DNA of 47,748 bases from Leptolyngbya cf. ectocarpi LEGE 11479 (GTDB lineage: Bacteria; Cyanobacteriota; Cyanobacteriia; Phormidesmidales; Phormidesmidaceae): the NCBI RefSeq assembly GCF_015207065.1, contig NZ_JADEXP010000007.1, positions 1 to 47,748 of the forward strand, written 5' to 3'. A program made the position numbers and the translations under genes. How positions within the stretch are numbered: the first letter of the stretch is position 1; every line of letters begins with the position of its first letter. Below the pieces are notes generated by a model, which ran no database searches, was not told the DNA's origin, and saw only the letters and a program-made list of their open reading frames with translations. Below are positions 1 through 7,726 of the stretch, in pieces.

Positions 1-1
1 A

Positions 2-739
2 TGGAATGCGGTACCTACAAATGGCTATGAATTACTACCTTCTCATTTTTTATGCTGGAGTGATTTTGAAGTCAAGCTTATTAATAAATGGAGATATGGG
101 AAAACTCAAAATCATCACCCCATTGCCATTGGCAATCTGACTCTAGAGATATGGAAAAACGAACATTCAAAAGTATTTAAAGACGTTAATAGTAAGATTT
201 CAAGTTTATTTCAAGCAGATAAGAATCTAGTTGAACCAACTATCAACATTCTATTCACGCTACAACCAATAAATGACCCTTTACCAGTTTGGCTCATAGA
301 ATCAATTCAGGCATCACCTAAGCATTGGAAATGGTGGATGAGATTACATCCAGCGATGCTGTCACAGAGTGAATCTATAGATAAAATCTTACATCAAAAT
401 GCTATAGACGATGTAAATCTTCAGAGTGCAACGGAACTGCCTTTGCCAGCGCTATTGGCTCATATGGACGTACATGTTACCCAGCTTTCAAGCGTCGTTT
501 TAGAAGCTGAATTTTTCAATGTGCCATCGGTCATAACTGATGACAGAGCTGTACAGCTATTTCCTAAGCAAATAGAGTCAAGTATGGCTCTTTTGGCCAC
601 TAATCCGAAAGAACTGATAGAGGCAATTTCACAACAGTCCTTAAAACGAAAAAAAAGTACAACATCGCTGTATAAAGGCAAAGAATCTTCGATAGAAAAA
701 GCAAAAAGAATCTTAAGCGATATCAAGAAGGATTCATGA
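2..739 (+). CDS. Surface polysaccharide GT-B-like protein, C-terminal part (cut by window edge)
   Basis: The reading frame is open from base 2 to the TGA at 737-739 with no start in view, so about 245 residues of a longer protein are present. The C-terminal half contains an H-x-D-x-H-V-T-x-x-S-S-V-V-L-E-A run followed by G/N-V-P-S-V-I. Polysaccharide export and polysialyltransferase-like GT-B proteins use a similar pattern, in which a conserved Ser-Ser and Glu bind the nucleotide-sugar phosphate. A basic, Lys/Ser-rich tail follows. The gene lies 69 bp upstream of a GT2 gene on the same strand and is probably part of the same capsule or exopolysaccharide operon. The base composition is A+T-rich, like the next two genes. 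The donor sugar and exact family are unknown. A methionine further in at 338 is only an internal codon. Confidence 0.6.
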   Translation, partial: WNAVPTNGYELLPSHFLCWSDFEVKLINKWRYGKTQNHHPIAIGNLTLEIWKNEHSKVFKDVNSKISSLFQADKNLVEPTINILFTLQPINDPLPVWLIESIQASPKHWKWWMRLHPAMLSQSESIDKILHQNAIDDVNLQSATELPLPALLAHMDVHVTQLSSVVLEAEFFNVPSVITDDRAVQLFPKQIESSMALLATNPKELIEAISQQSLKRKKSTTSLYKGKESSIEKAKRILSDIKKDS

Positions 740-808
740 CATATCCTATATATGTCAAAGATTTCTATGCAATATTACGATTCACTATCTGCTTAGGTTT
801 TTAATGTA

Positions 809-1750
809 ATGACATTACCAATAATAAGTGTTGTCATACCAACCTTTAGGCGTCCGCAGTTGCTACTGCGTGCGGCTAAGTCAGTACTAAATCAAACTTT
901 TATTAACATAGAACTGATTATTGTTATTGATGGGCAGGATCCTATCACGAGCAGAACGGTTGCCACCCTTAGAGATCATCGGTTGCGTTGTGTGGAATTA
1001 TCGAAGAATCAAGGAGCACCTGGTGCTCGTAATCGAGGTGTGATGGAGGCTCGTGGTCATTGGATTGCCTTTCTTGATGACGACGATGAATGGTACTCCA
1101 CGAAGCTAGAAGCGCAGTTAGAGACTGCTAAACAGGTGGCTCAGGGGTATCCCATCATCGCTTGCCGATTAAAGGTCGAAACTCCAGGCGGCTCTTATAT
1201 TTTGCCACGGCGCCTACCTCAAGACTCAGAACCGGTCGGAGATTACCTTTTTGTCCGCAGGAGTCTTTTTCGGGGAGAGGGAAGTATAGCTACCTCCATG
1301 CTTTTGACAACAAAGATACTATTGCTAAAATATCCTTTTCAAGCAGGCCTAAAGCGCCATCAAGAAGCTGACTGGTTACTTCGTGTCAGCAACTATGAAC
1401 AGGTGAATCTTCAATTTGTTGATGCGCCACTGGGCATTTTACATATTGATGAGGGCAGGCCACGAGTGAGTGAAGCTGGGGGATGGAAATATTCTTTTGA
1501 GTGGGTACAAGCTTGTCAAAAACTGCTGACACCTAAGGCATACTCTGCCTTTTTACTAACAGCTGTGGGATCGTTTGCTGCGCAGGAAAATGACTGGTCA
1601 GCCTTCAGCTTAATTTTAAAGGAAGCAACTAAATCAGGACAACCTTTACCTATTCAATACGGGCTATTTTTAGGTATGTGGCTAATACCTAAACGTCTTC
1701 GACAGGCTCTTCGAGTAAAATGGTTAGGTCGCCGGAGATTAAAGCCTTAA
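809..1750 (+). CDS. Family 2 glycosyltransferase
   Basis: This 313-residue protein is a cytoplasmic inverting glycosyltransferase expected to add a sugar to a growing polysaccharide repeat unit. It opens with the GT-A signature ISVVIPTFRR. An acidic FLDDDDEW motif near residues 90-97 is the DxD-type site that holds the metal and nucleotide sugar. An acidic/aromatic QEADWLLR stretch near residue 190 fits the acceptor and catalytic-base region. There is no membrane segment. The ATG at 809 has only a weak upstream ribosome site. The next gene begins 34 bp after the stop, which suggests one transcript. Donor and acceptor specificity cannot be read from the sequence. Confidence 0.88.
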   Translation: MTLPIISVVIPTFRRPQLLLRAAKSVLNQTFINIELIIVIDGQDPITSRTVATLRDHRLRCVELSKNQGAPGARNRGVMEARGHWIAFLDDDDEWYSTKLEAQLETAKQVAQGYPIIACRLKVETPGGSYILPRRLPQDSEPVGDYLFVRRSLFRGEGSIATSMLLTTKILLLKYPFQAGLKRHQEADWLLRVSNYEQVNLQFVDAPLGILHIDEGRPRVSEAGGWKYSFEWVQACQKLLTPKAYSAFLLTAVGSFAAQENDWSAFSLILKEATKSGQPLPIQYGLFLGMWLIPKRLRQALRVKWLGRRRLKP

Positions 1751-1784
1751 AACCCTTATCACTTAGATAGCCATAATACCCTAA

Positions 1785-2954
1785 ATGAAAATTTTAATGG
1801 CCCATAACCGATATCAAAATCGGGGAGGCGAAGATGAATCCTTTGATAGCGAAAGTAGTTTGTTGGAGCGTTATGGGCACAGGGTTATCCGCTATGTTAA
1901 ACATAATGACAGTATTTCAGAAGATTTAATCTTTAACGTCTCTGTCAGGACTCTTTGGAGCGTTGAGGACTATAAAAGTATACGAGTTCTGATTCAACGC
2001 GAGAAACCTAATTTATTGCATGTTCAAAATCATTTTCCATTAATTTCTCCTGCAATCTATTACGCTGCAAGAACAGAAAAAATCCCAATTATTCAAACAC
2101 TTCGAAATTATAGACTATTTTGCTTAAATGCCTATTTGTTTAGGCAAGGACAGGTTTGTGAAGATTGTCTAGGACAGGCAATTCCTTTGTCAGGAATACA
2201 ACATAAATGTTATAGAGATAGTAGAGCAGGTTCAATCGTTGTTAGTAGTTCAATTGCTTTACACCGACTTCTTAAAACATATGTTAGAAAAGTTGATCTA
2301 TTTATTGCCCTGACAGAGTTTGCTAAGCAAAAATATGCTGAGAATGGCATCCCAAAACATAAGATCGTATTAAAGTCTAATTTTGTTGATCCTGATCCAA
2401 AAATAGGACCAGGGAATGATAATTTTGTTCTTTTTGTTGGCCGACTCTCACCAGAGAAAGGAATATCTACTCTATTGAGGGCATGGAAACAGCTAGGAGA
2501 GCATATTCCTTTACGCATTATTGGCAGTGGACCTTTGGAACCTGAGGTTCGTAACGCCACTTCAACACACCTGGGCATAGAGTACCTGGGGCCTCGTCCT
2601 ATTCAAGAGGTTCAAGAGATTATGGGGCAAGCCAAGGCATTGATCTTTCCATCTTTATGGTACGAAGGTATGCCACGAGTCATTATAGAAGCCTTTGCTA
2701 AAGGGACTCCAGTGATCAGCTCCGAGCTGGGTGCTATGACAACGATGGTGATGCATCAAAAAACAGGTTTACATTTCTGCGTAGGTAACGCAGAAGAGCT
2801 AGTTAAACAGACACGTTGGATGCTTGAGCACCCAAGCCAGTGGCAAGAAATGCGCTTACTTGCTCGCCAACAATTTGAAGTAAACTACAACGCAGAAAGT
2901 AGCTATCACAGATTAATTGAGATTTATAGTCAAGCAATTAGTGCTCCGCAATAG
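1785..2954 (+). CDS. Family 4 glycosyltransferase
   Basis: The 389-residue product is a retaining GT-B glycosyltransferase of family 4. Its N-terminus, KILMAHNRYQNRGGEDESF, carries the glycine-containing loop typical of the group. The C-terminal Rossmann half shows FVGRLSPEKGISTLL (near 225) and the nucleotide-sugar E-x7-E site PSLWYEGMPRVIIEAFAKG (near 290-308). Cysteines at about residues 113, 126, 129 and 142, in an FCLNAYLF...CEDCLG context, form a cluster seen in a subset of these enzymes and could bind metal; that is inference. The gene follows the GT2 gene directly. Downstream, a transposon relic begins 33 bp after the stop, so the old operon has been interrupted there. Confidence 0.9.
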   Translation: MKILMAHNRYQNRGGEDESFDSESSLLERYGHRVIRYVKHNDSISEDLIFNVSVRTLWSVEDYKSIRVLIQREKPNLLHVQNHFPLISPAIYYAARTEKIPIIQTLRNYRLFCLNAYLFRQGQVCEDCLGQAIPLSGIQHKCYRDSRAGSIVVSSSIALHRLLKTYVRKVDLFIALTEFAKQKYAENGIPKHKIVLKSNFVDPDPKIGPGNDNFVLFVGRLSPEKGISTLLRAWKQLGEHIPLRIIGSGPLEPEVRNATSTHLGIEYLGPRPIQEVQEIMGQAKALIFPSLWYEGMPRVIIEAFAKGTPVISSELGAMTTMVMHQKTGLHFCVGNAEELVKQTRWMLEHPSQWQEMRLLARQQFEVNYNAESSYHRLIEIYSQAISAPQ

Positions 2955-3046
2955 TTGATTTTTATGTTAATTGAGTTGAAGTAAACCTAGTTCCACCTCA
3001 GTTTGTTTGGCTAAAATGAGGGCATAGAGTTTGGAGGTCAAAGCAG

Positions 3047-3160
3047 ATGACCAAACGCAAGCGACGAGGAATCGCCGGGGATAAAACGATCTGCCTACCG
3101 ATAGCCGAGGGGATTGATTATGAGCAATTGGTCGAGGACCGAGACGTCTACCGTGAGTAA
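3047..3160 (+). pseudogene. Transposase N-terminal remnant
   Basis: A good GGAGG ribosome site at 3033-3037 precedes an ATG at 3047. The frame gives 37 residues (MTKRKRRGIAGDKTICLPIA, then a Glu/Asp-rich piece ending VYRE) before a stop. The C-L-P-I followed by Y-E-x-L-V-E pattern resembles the N-terminus of a group of cyanobacterial transposases that I recall only by pattern. The frame stops at about the point where the IS5-type fragment begins, so the stop was probably created by that insertion. It is matched by the C-terminal remnant ending at 3739. Confidence 0.5.
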
Positions 3161-3351
3161 GTAGACCAGGGCAATAGATCACCGGGGATATCCCGCCACT
3201 TACAGCCTTGAACCACTACATACAAAATGGCATTCAAGACAATAAAGAGGTCGACGCTACGGGGCCGACCACCTGATTTGGCTTTGGGTAGCAAGGGTTC
3301 GATTAATTCAAATTGGGCACGACTGAGACTGCTAGTGTAGGCTTTAGGCAT
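3148..3351 (-). pseudogene. IS5-family transposase orfA remnant
   Basis: The - strand frame from 3351 encodes 67 residues with the classic IS5-family N-terminal pattern: LSRAQFELIEPLLP, then GGRPRSVDL, then ILYVVVQGCKWRDIPGDLLP. A complete orfA would run on past Trp-Ser-Thr-Val into the YFRRW segment. Here the similarity ends at WSTYSR near 3155, next to the outer transposase remnant. Only the 5' end of the gene survives and no catalytic DDE residue is present. It lies in the opposite orientation inside the outer element. Confidence 0.7.
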
Positions 3352-3389
3352 GGCTCACGCAGGGCTAGAGATTTATGTAAACTTCAGCC

Positions 3390-3739
3390 TACACTGTGTG
3401 AGCTTTTTTACCCCTTGGAACCCTTTTCATACATCCTCTGAGGCCTATCGCACCAGTAATCAAGTGGATCGTCCCATGAACTATCTCGACCGAGCACTCT
3501 ATGCCATGCAAGATTTTCACGGCTCTTGGGAATCGGCTGAACGCTCTGTTCGCTCTATGGCCATGCTGTGGAACTTTCATCCCTTTTGCCGTAAAACTCA
3601 GCAGCAAAAGGGCGGCTGTTTATGTCCGTTCGAGCAACTCAATGGCTTCCGATATCATGACGATTGGATGCGTAACTTGTTAATTGCCTCGTCGCTCAAT
3701 GGTAGGAGACCGTTACCTATATCTCCTCACACAAACTGA
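3390..3739 (+). pseudogene. Transposase C-terminal remnant
   Basis: The frame (open from 3350) encodes about 115 residues that look like the C-terminal end of a DDE transposase. It runs through NYLDRALYAMQDFHGSWES, LWNFHPFCRKT, SPFEQLNG-like CPFEQLNGFRYHDDW and NLLIASSLNG, and it stops at 3739 inside the right inverted repeat. The codons from 3350 to about 3390 are the reverse side of the IS5-type end, so the ATG at 3350 is not a true start. With the fragment at 3047 this forms the two ends of one broken gene. Confidence 0.55.
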
Positions 3740-3771
3740 GGTGGAATCAGAAGTAAACCAAGGTAAAAATA

Positions 3772-4440
3772 GTGGGTATTGGTAAAAATATTGTTGGCAG
3801 TGGTTGTTTCTCACGAGATTCATTTATTTTAGAAAGATGTCAAAGCAAGAGAGTTTTACACGTAGGATGCACTGATTACCCATTTTTTGAAGATGCCTTA
3901 AGACATGGCTATTTGCTACATGATAAAGTAACCAAGGTAGCTCAGCATGTAGTTGGTATTGATATAGCTCAAAATGATATCGATGCGATGAAATCTCATG
4001 GTTATGATGTCAGATTGATTGATGCAGAGAACATGTTTGGCTATCTGGAGTTAGAGGAATTTGATGTAATATTGCTAGCTGACGTTATTGAGCATATTGC
4101 TAATCCTGGGAAAGTTATTCATGAGTCAATCAAAGCTTTAAATGGGAAAGGTTCAATTATTATTACAGTTCCTAATGCGTTAGGAATTATTCGATTTCTA
4201 AAATCATTTTTTAAGTATGAGCAAGTTCATCCTGACCATTTAGCCTATTACTCATCTGGTACCTTAGAGGCATTTGCTCTAAACTTCAAATTAAAGATTG
4301 AAGAGTTAGCTTGGTACCAGTTTGAAGTAAGAGATAAGCGACCTATTGTATATTTAAGTGCTGCTATTGAAAGAGTAATCACTACTTTTTTCCCGTGGCA
4401 GGCAGAAGGTTGTATCGCTGTTTTGAGTGCTGAGAAATAG
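3772..4440 (+). CDS. Class I SAM-dependent methyltransferase
   Basis: The protein has 222 residues and starts at a GTG 10 bases after AAGG; an in-frame stop lies just upstream inside the right copy of the transposon target duplication. Motif I is VLHVGCTDYPFFEDA (near residue 25), a variant of the usual D-x-G-C-G-x-G. Motif II is VVGIDI. Motif IV is FDVILLADVIEHIANPG, as in UbiG/Methyltransf_11 proteins, and IIITVPNALG follows. It probably methylates a sugar or sugar-lipid in the surrounding polysaccharide pathway, but the substrate is inference. The gene is A+T-rich and isolated between two transposon scars. The GTG is the first usable start after the relic, so the original N-terminus may have been altered. 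Confidence 0.75.
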   Translation: MGIGKNIVGSGCFSRDSFILERCQSKRVLHVGCTDYPFFEDALRHGYLLHDKVTKVAQHVVGIDIAQNDIDAMKSHGYDVRLIDAENMFGYLELEEFDVILLADVIEHIANPGKVIHESIKALNGKGSIIITVPNALGIIRFLKSFFKYEQVHPDHLAYYSSGTLEAFALNFKLKIEELAWYQFEVRDKRPIVYLSAAIERVITTFFPWQAEGCIAVLSAEK

Positions 4441-4625
4441 AATTATTTTTTCTGACGAAAGAGCCAGGCTTTCATATTCAATAATAAATGTAGAGAAAGA
4501 AGATCCTAATGTGCAGAAAATCTGACAACGTCATCATGATGAAGATACATTGTTGGCTCCAGGGAAACAGGGCTATTTCATTCTAAAGGGAGCGATAATG
4601 GACTGGCCGTTATTGAAGAGTTGAT

Positions 4626-5195
4626 ATGGCTTCACTCGCCATCATGGATGCTTTCGCCGATCTACCAGATGCTCGACGCAGCCAAGGGACCCGACATCAG
4701 CACACCTTATGTTTAGCCTTGTTTACCCTGGCCATTGCGGCTGGCAATCAAGGGTTTCTTGCCATGGGTGATTGGCTCAAGTCGTATCGCACTCCGCTAC
4801 TAGCGTTGTTTAAGCCGGATAAAAATCGCTTGCCGTCTTACAGTACGATTCGACGTGTGTTACTGAAGGTCGATGAAGAGGCCTATGCTCAATGCCTCAG
4901 CCTTTTTTTTGAGGTGGTTCCTCAGCCAGGCGAGACCGTTGCAACCGATGGCAAGGTTCTCAAACACTCGTTTATGACAGAAACGGACAATCCTCAGACA
5001 CAAGCTCATCCCGCGATTATGATGGTCACGGCCTATGTGGTAGAGCGAGGCTTGATTTTACCCCCCTATGAAGTCGAGCGTAAGACCAATGAAATCAAGG
5101 CATTACCTGAGATGATTGAACGCTTGGCCCTCAAAGGAGTTGTCTTTGCATTTGACGCCATCAATACTCAAAAAAACGGTCCAGTTAATCGTTGA
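4626..5195 (+). pseudogene. ISAs1-family transposase, N-terminal part (frameshifted)
   Basis: This frame encodes FADLPDARRSQGTRHQHTL, the family N-terminal signature, then AMGDWLKSY, PSYSTIRRVL, and VATDGKVLKHSF with the first catalytic Asp; FAFDAINTQK carries the second Asp region. After Thr-Gln-Lys the frame shifts at a run of seven A at 5170-5176 and stops at 5193-5195. Dropping one A would restore TVQLIVDSENDYLGALKG up to the nested insertion at 5230. The remaining half lies at 6368-6869. The gene is inactive twice over: a one-base frameshift and a 1.1-kb insertion. Confidence 0.88.
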
Positions 5196-5230
5196 CAGTG
5201 AGAATGACTATCTTGGGGCACTCAAAGGCA

Positions 5231-6367
5231 TAGGAGTTACGCATTGACATAAATGTCGTCATGCTATCAGGCGAACATGGGGTCGTCCAGGTTTGCCAAA
5301 ATGAACTGACGAATTACGGGCACGAATAACTGTCTCGATATCTCGTAGCAGTTGTTGAGCAATCCTCGAATGCACATCGTTTGCAGCTTGCAAAAAGCTC
5401 GTAAAGCACAAAAAACGTGATTGCGAATCGCCTGTTCCTCGCGCACATAAAATCGCTCAATATTGCAGACCTGCTTAATGATGCGGTGAAAGCACTCTAT
5501 CTTCCAATGGTCATCATGGATGGCCTTGAAGTCAGCGTGAGTGAGTTGTTCAAGCGCTGCCAAATCTGGTTTGTAGAGAATGTAGTATCGCGGTTCGTTC
5601 TTGAACGGCTGACAGAACACGCTCACCCAACCAAATGCTTTCAGATATACCATTAGACCATCTTCAGGGATGTCTATATCCTTGACAGGTCGCGTCTTGC
5701 CGCGTTCTATTGAAACTTGACGATTGCTCGCCACACCAAATAGAAAACCCACTTTCTCGTTTCTGAGAAACTTCAGATTCTCCAGGCTGGCGTACCAACT
5801 ATCGCCTGTCACCCAAGCTGGCTTGAGTCCCCACTCGATGACTTCGAGCACCATCTCGCGGAAATACTCGTTCTTAGTCTTACCCTCCTGTTTATCGTAA
5901 ATTCTAAAGTTGACTGGATAGGAATTGCCCGCCGTATCGGTGTAGTAAAGCGTGATTAAGTTAATGCCTTTGACACTGCGCTTATGTTTACCTGACCAGA
6001 AGTAATCGACAAACGCACTTTTACTCGGGTCACGGTACGGTTTGTCTTCCACACTGTCGTCAACGCTCAACGTGCCTGCCGTCCAATCGAGGTTGCCCTT
6101 GACTTCATCAAACAGGTCACGGGGCGTGTAGCGTTCGCGCAGCAAAAACCGATTGACGCTGTCATGGCTCAGGGGCTCCAGAATTTCTGAGAGCCGCACG
6201 CAACTGACGTATTTCGGTTCAGAGAGCAGAAATAAAGTGTACAGGCTGCTAATACATTGGGCTGTAGACGGTTTGGATGGCTGACGCATGATAACGCCCT
6301 AGGGAACTCTACTTATCCTATGCTGCTTCGCCTACAACTTGGCTGTTCTGTCAATGCGTAAGTCCTA
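5231..6367 (-). mobile_element. IS701/IS4-like insertion sequence nested in ISAs1
   Basis: The ends are a 19-bp inverted repeat with one mismatch: TAGGAGTTACGCATTGACA at 5231-5249 and the complement of TAGGACTTACGCATTGACA at 6349-6367. The flanking pentamer AGGCA (5226-5230 and 6368-6372) is the probable target duplication. Removing the element and one repeat rejoins the ISAs1 transposase codons as ...A-L-K-G-N-Q-R-G-L-L-A-D-V-K..., which confirms the boundaries. The element is 1137 bp, carries one uninterrupted transposase gene on the - strand, and could still be mobile. Confidence 0.88.
5267..6289 (-). CDS. DDE transposase, IS701/IS4-like
   Basis: The 340-residue protein fills the nested element and has no stop or frameshift. 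It shows the three catalytic acidic residues of the DDE fold. The first is in LSVDDSVEDKPY (about residue 75). The second is in WVTGDSWYASLENLKFL (about 160). The Glu is in DHWKIECFHRIIKQVCNIE (about 270), which is the Y/H-x-x-x-E helix signature of IS4-superfamily enzymes. DYFWSGKHKRSVKGINLITL lies between the first two. The assignment to IS701 rather than another IS4-superfamily group is by pattern memory. The ATG at 6287-6289 has no strong ribosome site. Confidence 0.85.
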   Translation of the reverse strand: MRQPSKPSTAQCISSLYTLFLLSEPKYVSCVRLSEILEPLSHDSVNRFLLRERYTPRDLFDEVKGNLDWTAGTLSVDDSVEDKPYRDPSKSAFVDYFWSGKHKRSVKGINLITLYYTDTAGNSYPVNFRIYDKQEGKTKNEYFREMVLEVIEWGLKPAWVTGDSWYASLENLKFLRNEKVGFLFGVASNRQVSIERGKTRPVKDIDIPEDGLMVYLKAFGWVSVFCQPFKNEPRYYILYKPDLAALEQLTHADFKAIHDDHWKIECFHRIIKQVCNIERFYVREEQAIRNHVFCALRAFCKLQTMCIRGLLNNCYEISRQLFVPVIRQFILANLDDPMFA

Positions 6368-6869
6368 AGGCAATCAGCGAGGCTTGCTCGCGGATGTCAA
6401 AGCGAATTTTAAAGCTGAACAAACGGTAACGAATCTGGATAAAGGACACGGTCGCATTGAAAAACGCACCGTCAGTATCTGTCGAGACCTGAGTCATATT
6501 CGGGCGTGGCCAGGCTTGAAAACACTCATTCGGGTGGACTCAAAGCGTTCGATAATCTATGACGATATGATTGTTGATACGTACGAGACTCGCTATTACA
6601 TCACGTCGTTGTTGGAGGATGCAACCTCTCTGGCTAAAAGGATTCGTGGGTATTGGGGTGTTGAAAACAAGGTCCACTATGTGCGGGATGTCACACAAGG
6701 AGAAGACGCATCGAGAATTCGCACGACTCCGCTCGTGGGACTCTTCGTCCAAGCACGCAATATGGCGCTTAACCTGTATCGCGAGTATGGTTGGACCAAT
6801 ATGGCTCAGGCAAAACGATGCTGTGAGCAATCGCTAGACATACTGATGGACGTTTTTAGAATGAAATAG
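6368..6869 (+). pseudogene. ISAs1-family transposase, C-terminal part
   Basis: This is the continuation of the transposase broken at 5230. The frame resumes at 6369 with G-N-Q-R-G and LLADVKANFKAEQT. It then shows GHGRIEKRTVSI, RYYITSL, and IRGYWGVENKVHYVRDVTQG with the catalytic Glu of GVENKVHYVRDV, plus TPLVGLFVQARNMALNLYR. The TAG at 6867-6869 lies inside the right inverted repeat. The TTG at 6384 is an internal codon, not a start. It is a remnant with no promoter of its own. Confidence 0.88.
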
Positions 6870-6897
6870 CCCTGCCAGGGAAATGGGTACCTATACT

Positions 6898-7689
6898 ATG
6901 GATGAATATCGGATTGCTATATTGGGTGTTTTTATTGACGCTACAAGCTATGGAGATGTGTGCGATCGCATCTCCCAATGGACTACAACCCAGCAATCCT
7001 GCTATATCGTCGCGGCCAATGTCCATGTCGTCATGACCGCCTACTGGAACCCAGACTATCGCCAGATTCTCAACCATGCAGCCCTGGTCACCCCTGATGG
7101 CATGCCTTTAGTCTGGGGCTTACGCCGATTAGGGGTGACCCATCAGCCCAGGGTGTATGGTCCTGACTTGATGCTGGCCTGGTGCGATCGCGCAACTCAA
7201 GAGCAACGGCCCATCTATCTCTACGGAGGCACTGACACCATGGTGCAGCGCCTCGCACAAAATTTACAGCAGCAGTTTCCAGGCCTAATTATTGCCGGTA
7301 GCCATGCGCCCCCCTTCAGAGCGCTGACGCCAGCCGAAGAAGCCGCTGACGTTGCGGCTATTCGCCAGTCCGGAGCCGCTGTCGTCTTTGTTGGGTTAGG
7401 CTGTCCCAAGCAAGAGGAATGGATGGCTCGCCAGCAGGGCAAACTCAACGCGGTCATGATTGGAGTGGGTGCTGCCTTTAGTTTCCACAGCGGCACCGTC
7501 TCCCAAGCGCCTCGGTGGATGATGGCTTGGGGGCTGGAATGGGCCTATCGGCTATGGCAAGAGCCCCGTCGATTGTGGCGACGCTACGTGCTGAACAATT
7601 CGGCCTTTCTCCTATTATTTGGACTGCAGTTAATCAATCAAGCAATGCGGTCTATCCTAAAGCCATACTCAGAGCATTCTTCCGGTTGA
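6898..7689 (+). CDS. WecG/TagA/CpsF family glycosyltransferase
   Basis: This GT26 enzyme of about 263 residues transfers an N-acetylhexosamine-type sugar onto a polyprenyl-linked intermediate at the inner membrane face. Motifs seen in order are: IAILGVFIDA at the N-terminus, YIVAANVHVV, LVTPDGMPLVWGLRRLG with the conserved Thr-Pro-Asp of the active site, RVYGPDLM, IYLYGGTD, VVFVGLGCPKQEEWM, and IGVGAAFSFHSGTVSQAPRW. The C-terminal LEWAYRLWQEPRRLWRRY is the family tail, which is thought to contact the membrane. I chose the ATG at 6898 because it leads straight into the first strand. The ATG at 6883 would add five residues and uses a base from the ISAs1 target duplication. The next gene follows after 37 bp. 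Confidence 0.92.
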   Translation: MDEYRIAILGVFIDATSYGDVCDRISQWTTTQQSCYIVAANVHVVMTAYWNPDYRQILNHAALVTPDGMPLVWGLRRLGVTHQPRVYGPDLMLAWCDRATQEQRPIYLYGGTDTMVQRLAQNLQQQFPGLIIAGSHAPPFRALTPAEEAADVAAIRQSGAAVVFVGLGCPKQEEWMARQQGKLNAVMIGVGAAFSFHSGTVSQAPRWMMAWGLEWAYRLWQEPRRLWRRYVLNNSAFLLLFGLQLINQAMRSILKPYSEHSSG

Positions 7690-7726
7690 CGTTTGCGCTT
7701 GGGGTGCTTGTTTTCCAAACCGTTTC

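Larger units (their letters stand above)
2988..3749. mobile_element. Transposon relic with intact ends, interior replaced by an IS5-type fragment
   Basis: The ends are inverted repeats: TTCCACCTCAGTTTGT at 2991-3006 and its complement at 3731-3746, with partial similarity continuing inward. Outside them the 10-bp sequence GAAGTAAACC occurs at 2978-2987 and again at 3750-3759, which looks like a target-site duplication. Inside, the two ends of one + strand transposase frame survive (3047-3160 and about 3390-3739). The middle is lost and replaced by part of an IS5-family transposase gene on the - strand. The element therefore cannot encode its own transposition. It sits between the GT4 and methyltransferase genes. 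The host family of the outer element is uncertain; the protein ends resemble an unclassified cyanobacterial transposase group. Confidence 0.75.
4568..6874 (+). mobile_element. ISAs1-family insertion sequence, split by a second IS
   Basis: The ends are perfect 20-bp inverted repeats, CAGGGCTATTTCATTCTAAA at 4568-4587 and its complement at 6855-6874. They are flanked by the 9-bp duplication CCAGGGAAA (4559-4567 and 6875-6883). ISAs1-family elements usually make duplications of this size. The transposase gene is in two pieces, 4626-5230 and 6368-6869, separated by the nested element at 5231-6367. Without the inner element the copy would be about 1.17 kb, the normal family size. It inserted directly in front of the WecG/TagA gene, and the last base of the right duplication is the A of an ATG. 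Confidence 0.92.

Noticed and set aside
3722-3731. CTCCTCACAC, similar to the core of the Yfr1 small RNA
   Set aside because: It falls at the edge of a transposon inverted repeat and lacks the flanking stems and terminator; chance match.
5165-5180. A7 run as a programmed -1 frameshift site in the ISAs1 transposase
   Set aside because: A -1 slip gives the wrong frame; a +1 shift or loss of one A is needed, and the gene is also split by another IS, so a mutation is the simpler reading.
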